Of a stretch of 64,000 nucleotides of DNA, positions 60,501-64,000 are shown piece by piece. The translations under genes and the position numbers were made by a program. The notes below the pieces were generated by a model. That model did not search any database. It had not been told where the DNA came from and saw only the letters and a program-made list of their open reading frames with translations. The DNA is taken from positions 23,538,700-23,602,699 of the forward strand of contig CM050657.1 in assembly GCA_027574665.1 (NCBI GenBank). The letters are read 5' to 3'. The stretch comes from Rhynochetos jubatus (Eukaryota; Chordata; Aves; Eurypygiformes; Rhynochetidae). Positions within the stretch are counted from its first letter, which is position 1. The number at the start of each line of letters is the position of its first letter.

Positions 60501-61905
60501 CCCCCGGCCTCCAAATGCTCAGGTACGTTCTGCCTTCTGTCTCTTTTCCCTGTAGGTGCTCTTCTTATTTTTCCCCAAACTGGATTTAGCTGTGGCTGTT
60601 GTCAGTACTTCTAATGAAATTGTTTATAGCCAGTTACTAGGAGACTATTAGCTCTGTGTTCGTGTCAAAAAGTAGGTGTACTGGTTCAGAGCAGATGAGC
60701 TGCAAAAACTACCCCCTTAAAAAAAGTCTGGGGAGAAGCTACTTTGGTGTTGCTCGCTGGAAAACGAGCAGCTCTTCAGCTCTGGTTTGGGGAGGAGGAT
60801 CGAGGAAGTTGGGTTTATCTCAAGCAAGATGGGATCGAGATGGAAGTGTTTGTGCGTGCAGTACCTTGTCTGGGGAGAGCGGTGAGAAGCTTCTGCGAAG
60901 CTGGTAGGTGTGGAAAAAGGATCCTGCCGGGGTATGGCCTGGGTGAGGCTGCTGTTGGGTGGCAGAGACCGGATTAGCCATAATTTGCACGGGTAATCTT
61001 TCTTCAAGCTCCTGCTTGAACCGTGGGGTTGGCTGTGTTTCTGTGTCCTGGTGAGGTGTGGGAGACAAAGTCCTGCTTGAGTCTGCCTTTCAACAGACAA
61101 GTTTCTAGCTCTGCCCAGGGGAAGGGGGTGTGGTAGCAGGGGATTTCTTTGCTACCATATCCTGATAATGTCACAGCTGGGGCATGTGTTTCCCCAGGCA
61201 CAGGGCTAAAACAGCAACCAAAAACCCCTTGAGGGCTGTAACCCTCGGCCTGGGGAGCAGAGGTTGAGGTCTGGCAGTGGCGATCGCATCATCCCCAGAT
61301 CCTCACCGAAGGTAGTGCCTTCGCTGCTCTCTTGGCCGCTGAGCCCCTCCTTGGCAGGAGGGGTGGCCTCTGGGCTGCTGTGTCTTGTGCCTTCGTCTGG
61401 CGTTGGCAAAGACCTGTTGCTCTGAGGTGAGGTTGGGTTGCCTGGGCATAAACTGGCCAACTGATGTGTGTTCCTGGGATTAATTGCAGCAGCCTGCGGT
61501 CGCCCTAGGCTTGTCGTGGAAACTGCTTTAATAAAGGGGAAATGTGTCTTTCATTCAAAGTGGAGGGACTTCTGTATTTCCCCTGGATACTGTTGCCTCC
61601 TGCTTCTCTAGCTTCAGCGGTGGTTGGTGTCTGGACTCTTTCTCCTGCAGTATTGTGAAGCAATTGAATTGAGCAAGGGCCAACAATAGCTTGTTAGACT
61701 GAAGGCATCAAAACCGAGCAAAGCGACGTCCCATCAAAATGAATGCAACTTATGCAGTTCCTGTAGTCCAAACTACGTTCATGCCTTTGGTTTCATTTTC
61801 TTAATTATAATATATTTATAAGAGGGTTATATATTGTAGCAGAGGTGGTATTCTAGCAGCATCAGGCATGCCAAAAACTTATATCCACATTGCAGAAATA
61901 GTAGG

Positions 61906-61984
61906 TTTATTTATTATTGTGTCCTTGTGTTTTATTATTGTGTTTATTATTTTATTATTGTGTTTTATTATTGTGTCCTTGTAG
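61906..61984 (+). repeat. TTTATTATTGTG-type minisatellite
   Basis: Irregular tandem copies of TTTATTATTGTG, some extended by TCCTTGTG. GTGTCCTTG(T) occurs near both ends, giving a nested repeat of roughly 60 bp built from 12-21 bp units. Confidence 0.85.
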
Positions 61985-64000
61985 AATTGTTAAGCTGTCC
62001 ACGTGGGCCTCAATAGCAGGAGAGGGTTGCAAAGCCAGGCTCTCAGAAAGCAGGGTAGCGTTGTACAGCCCAAATATGACTTGTGTGTGTGCGCTACAGC
62101 TTCTGACTGCATGGTTTCACAGCTTCTTCTCAGTGTGATGCTGCCTTGCTCGTTTTGCACAACAAATGTGTTGTTGGGTTTTTTTCTTTAAGTTTGGTTT
62201 GGGTTTTTTTTTTTTTCTATTGCTGCTTCAGACTGTGCTTTACTTGTTGTGCACTTAAACCCTGCCCCAAAACCAGAAACCAAAGTCCTCAAGTGTGCTT
62301 CTCAAATGTCTGAGCATCTGCAGTTCGCTGTGCGTTTGTTGGAGAGCATCTCTGTATAGACGGGGACCTGAGGCATGCGCAGGGTGGACAGCCAATTTTG
62401 GGCGCTCTTCTGGGAGTTTGCCAGAACTTCACTCCTTTTAACAAATTCTGACATCCGTGACATTAAATTCTGGTGCTGCAAACTCAGCCCATGTGCAGGC
62501 TTAATCATGGGTCTGACCTTGTGCAAGGGTCTGGCAATAAGGGATGTGAAAAGTTTATTTTGTTTGGTTTCATAGCAGCTCTAACAGAAGCAAGGCAGGA
62601 ATCATTTCTCTCTGGCAGCTTTGATTTGCCCCTCTCCTGGCACTTAATCTGGCCTTCGTGCTTTATTTGTGATGCCTTTTCTTGTAATCTTCCTTAGTGG
62701 AAAAAAAACCCACCAGGCAGAACCTTCCTTCAGTGCTGTCATTCGGGGAGCGCTTCTGCTGCGTGAGGGAAGTCTGCTGTGACAAAATGAGATGCAGGTC
62801 TTGTGGTGTTTTGTGATGTGTGGGGAGAGGAGAAGGCTGTTGTGCCAGGGGCTGGGCTCCTCAGCCCACCGCCACTTGGGCGATCTGTGGAGGATAGCAC
62901 TGAAACAGGCTCTGTGGACCATCGATGGGGAGGGTAAGGTGCTTTGATGACAGATTGTGCAAAGAGGATTTCTTGGCTGGCACTGGTGACCTGGGGAGCC
63001 GCGGGCTCTGTTGGTGGCCCAAGATGCAGGCCATTGCTCCAGCTGTTGCCTCTTCTCCAGCTTGTTCCCAAACCACATCCAGGTCCTTGCCTTGGTTGTC
63101 TTCTTTGACCAATCCTGGTCCGAAACTCCTCGGCATCACATCCTGTTTCTTGGCTGGGCTTCATATCCTGGTGCTTGGCTGAGCCCCTGGCTGGGCTTCA
63201 CGTCTCACTCCCCTGCAGAAGGTAGACCCGTCCTACTCAGGCTCCCTCCTTCCTTGCATCTTCTCACTGAGCGACATGAGCCGCGGGTGCAGGTGCCTGC
63301 ACGTGCGTTGTGTCCCTGCCTCTGGGCAGGACGCCCTGTGGCAGCGTGGTTTTCTATTTAACCATAATTAACACAACTGGCAGGATTTTGATTGTTATGT
63401 TGTAGAAGAGCAAGATTTCTAATTTTGGGATGAATCACCATTAACAATTAAGCAATAAACAAATGCCGATTCTTTTACAAGAACACAGACAGCAGGATGT
63501 TTTTCCCTTGCCAAAGCAGCTGTTAGGCAATTGGTTATGCTGCAGCTGAGTAAGGTGGGAATGAGAAATAATTTCTCACCCATAGAAGAAGATAAGCCGT
63601 AAGTCTGCCAGCTGCCAGTGGAGGAATGCTGAATGACAGCGGAGGCTTGCTGCCTCTTTGCGCCTCCTGGTCCCACTGTGATTACTGACTGTTAGTGCAC
63701 GTACCTGTTGCGCTGGAGCATGGTTGTTACAAGTGTATTAATTAATTGCCTTCAGGCAGATAAACTCATCTGGGCTGGTACTAGACCTTCGGTATCCTCC
63801 AGTTCCACACAGATTCTCTGTCTGAGGAGGGAAGAAGTATTAATGATAATTTTTACAACTCTGCATGTGGGAGTAATTTTGGGTCCTTGCTTAACTTTGG
63901 CATCTTCCAAGATGTATTTTCTTCCTGTAACTCTCTGCTAGTATTCCTGGTAGTGCAAATGCTTTCCCTGTAGAAGTGCTGTGTTGATGAATTTGTCAAA

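Larger units (their letters stand above)
52410..64000. other. Non-coding region right of the CpG island (possible first intron)
   Basis: No recognised coding exon in 11.6 kb. If the CpG island drives a + strand transcript, this would be its first intron. Contents are two long domain-free minus-strand open frames (54470-53646 and 55997-55137), a CR1 fragment, an A-tract preceded by AATAAA (57245-57271), A-rich and TTTATTATTG-type simple repeats, and an AT-rich block at about 58.64-58.96 kb. Confidence 0.55.

Noticed and set aside
62302-62526. Short minus-strand frame with a helix-like translation
   Set aside because: Considered as a retroelement or exon relic, but no motif or splice site supports it.

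Overview
The window is vertebrate nuclear DNA, most likely from a bird. It has spliced genes with GT/AG introns, CpG-island promoters, little interspersed repeat, and only CR1-type retroposon remnants (no Alu, L1 or MIR-like elements were recognised). The adiponectin reading frame is close to what I recall of the chicken protein but not identical, so another avian species is likely. No prokaryotic features (operons, CRISPR, IS elements) were seen.

Three protein-coding genes can be supported, all in the left 25 kb. OTOS (otospiralin, + strand, coding 8079-10897, three coding exons including a 27-nt microexon) is followed 588 bp downstream by COPS9 (COP9 signalosome subunit 9, formerly MYEOV2, + strand, coding 11486-13153, three exons under 75 nt each). 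COPS9 starts inside a CpG island. After an 11 kb gap comes ADIPOQ (adiponectin, - strand, coding 25305 down to 24133, two coding exons), convergent with COPS9. OTOS and COPS9 belong to human 2q37 synteny and ADIPOQ to human 3q27, so the window crosses a synteny junction.

From about 25.3 kb to 64 kb no coding exon could be recognised. Its main landmark is a strong CpG island at about 51.3-52.4 kb with several + strand consensus splice donors, which looks like an orphan promoter with non-coding first exon(s) of a gene lying mostly beyond the right edge. Also present are two clear CR1 remnants (about 48.33-48.65 kb and 59.51-59.70 kb), a cluster of nuclear-receptor half-sites near 29.1-29.2 kb (about 3.9 kb upstream of the ADIPOQ start codon), several short tandem repeats, a G-run tract, and AT-rich blocks that could be conserved non-coding elements. 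A third CR1 scrap lies inside the ADIPOQ intron.

The three genes do not form one pathway: OTOS is an inner-ear secreted protein, COPS9 a ubiquitous signalosome subunit and ADIPOQ an adipokine. No wholly new system was found. The most informative observations are the synteny junction, the orphan CpG island, the nuclear-receptor half-site cluster, and several unusually long open frames without recognisable domains.
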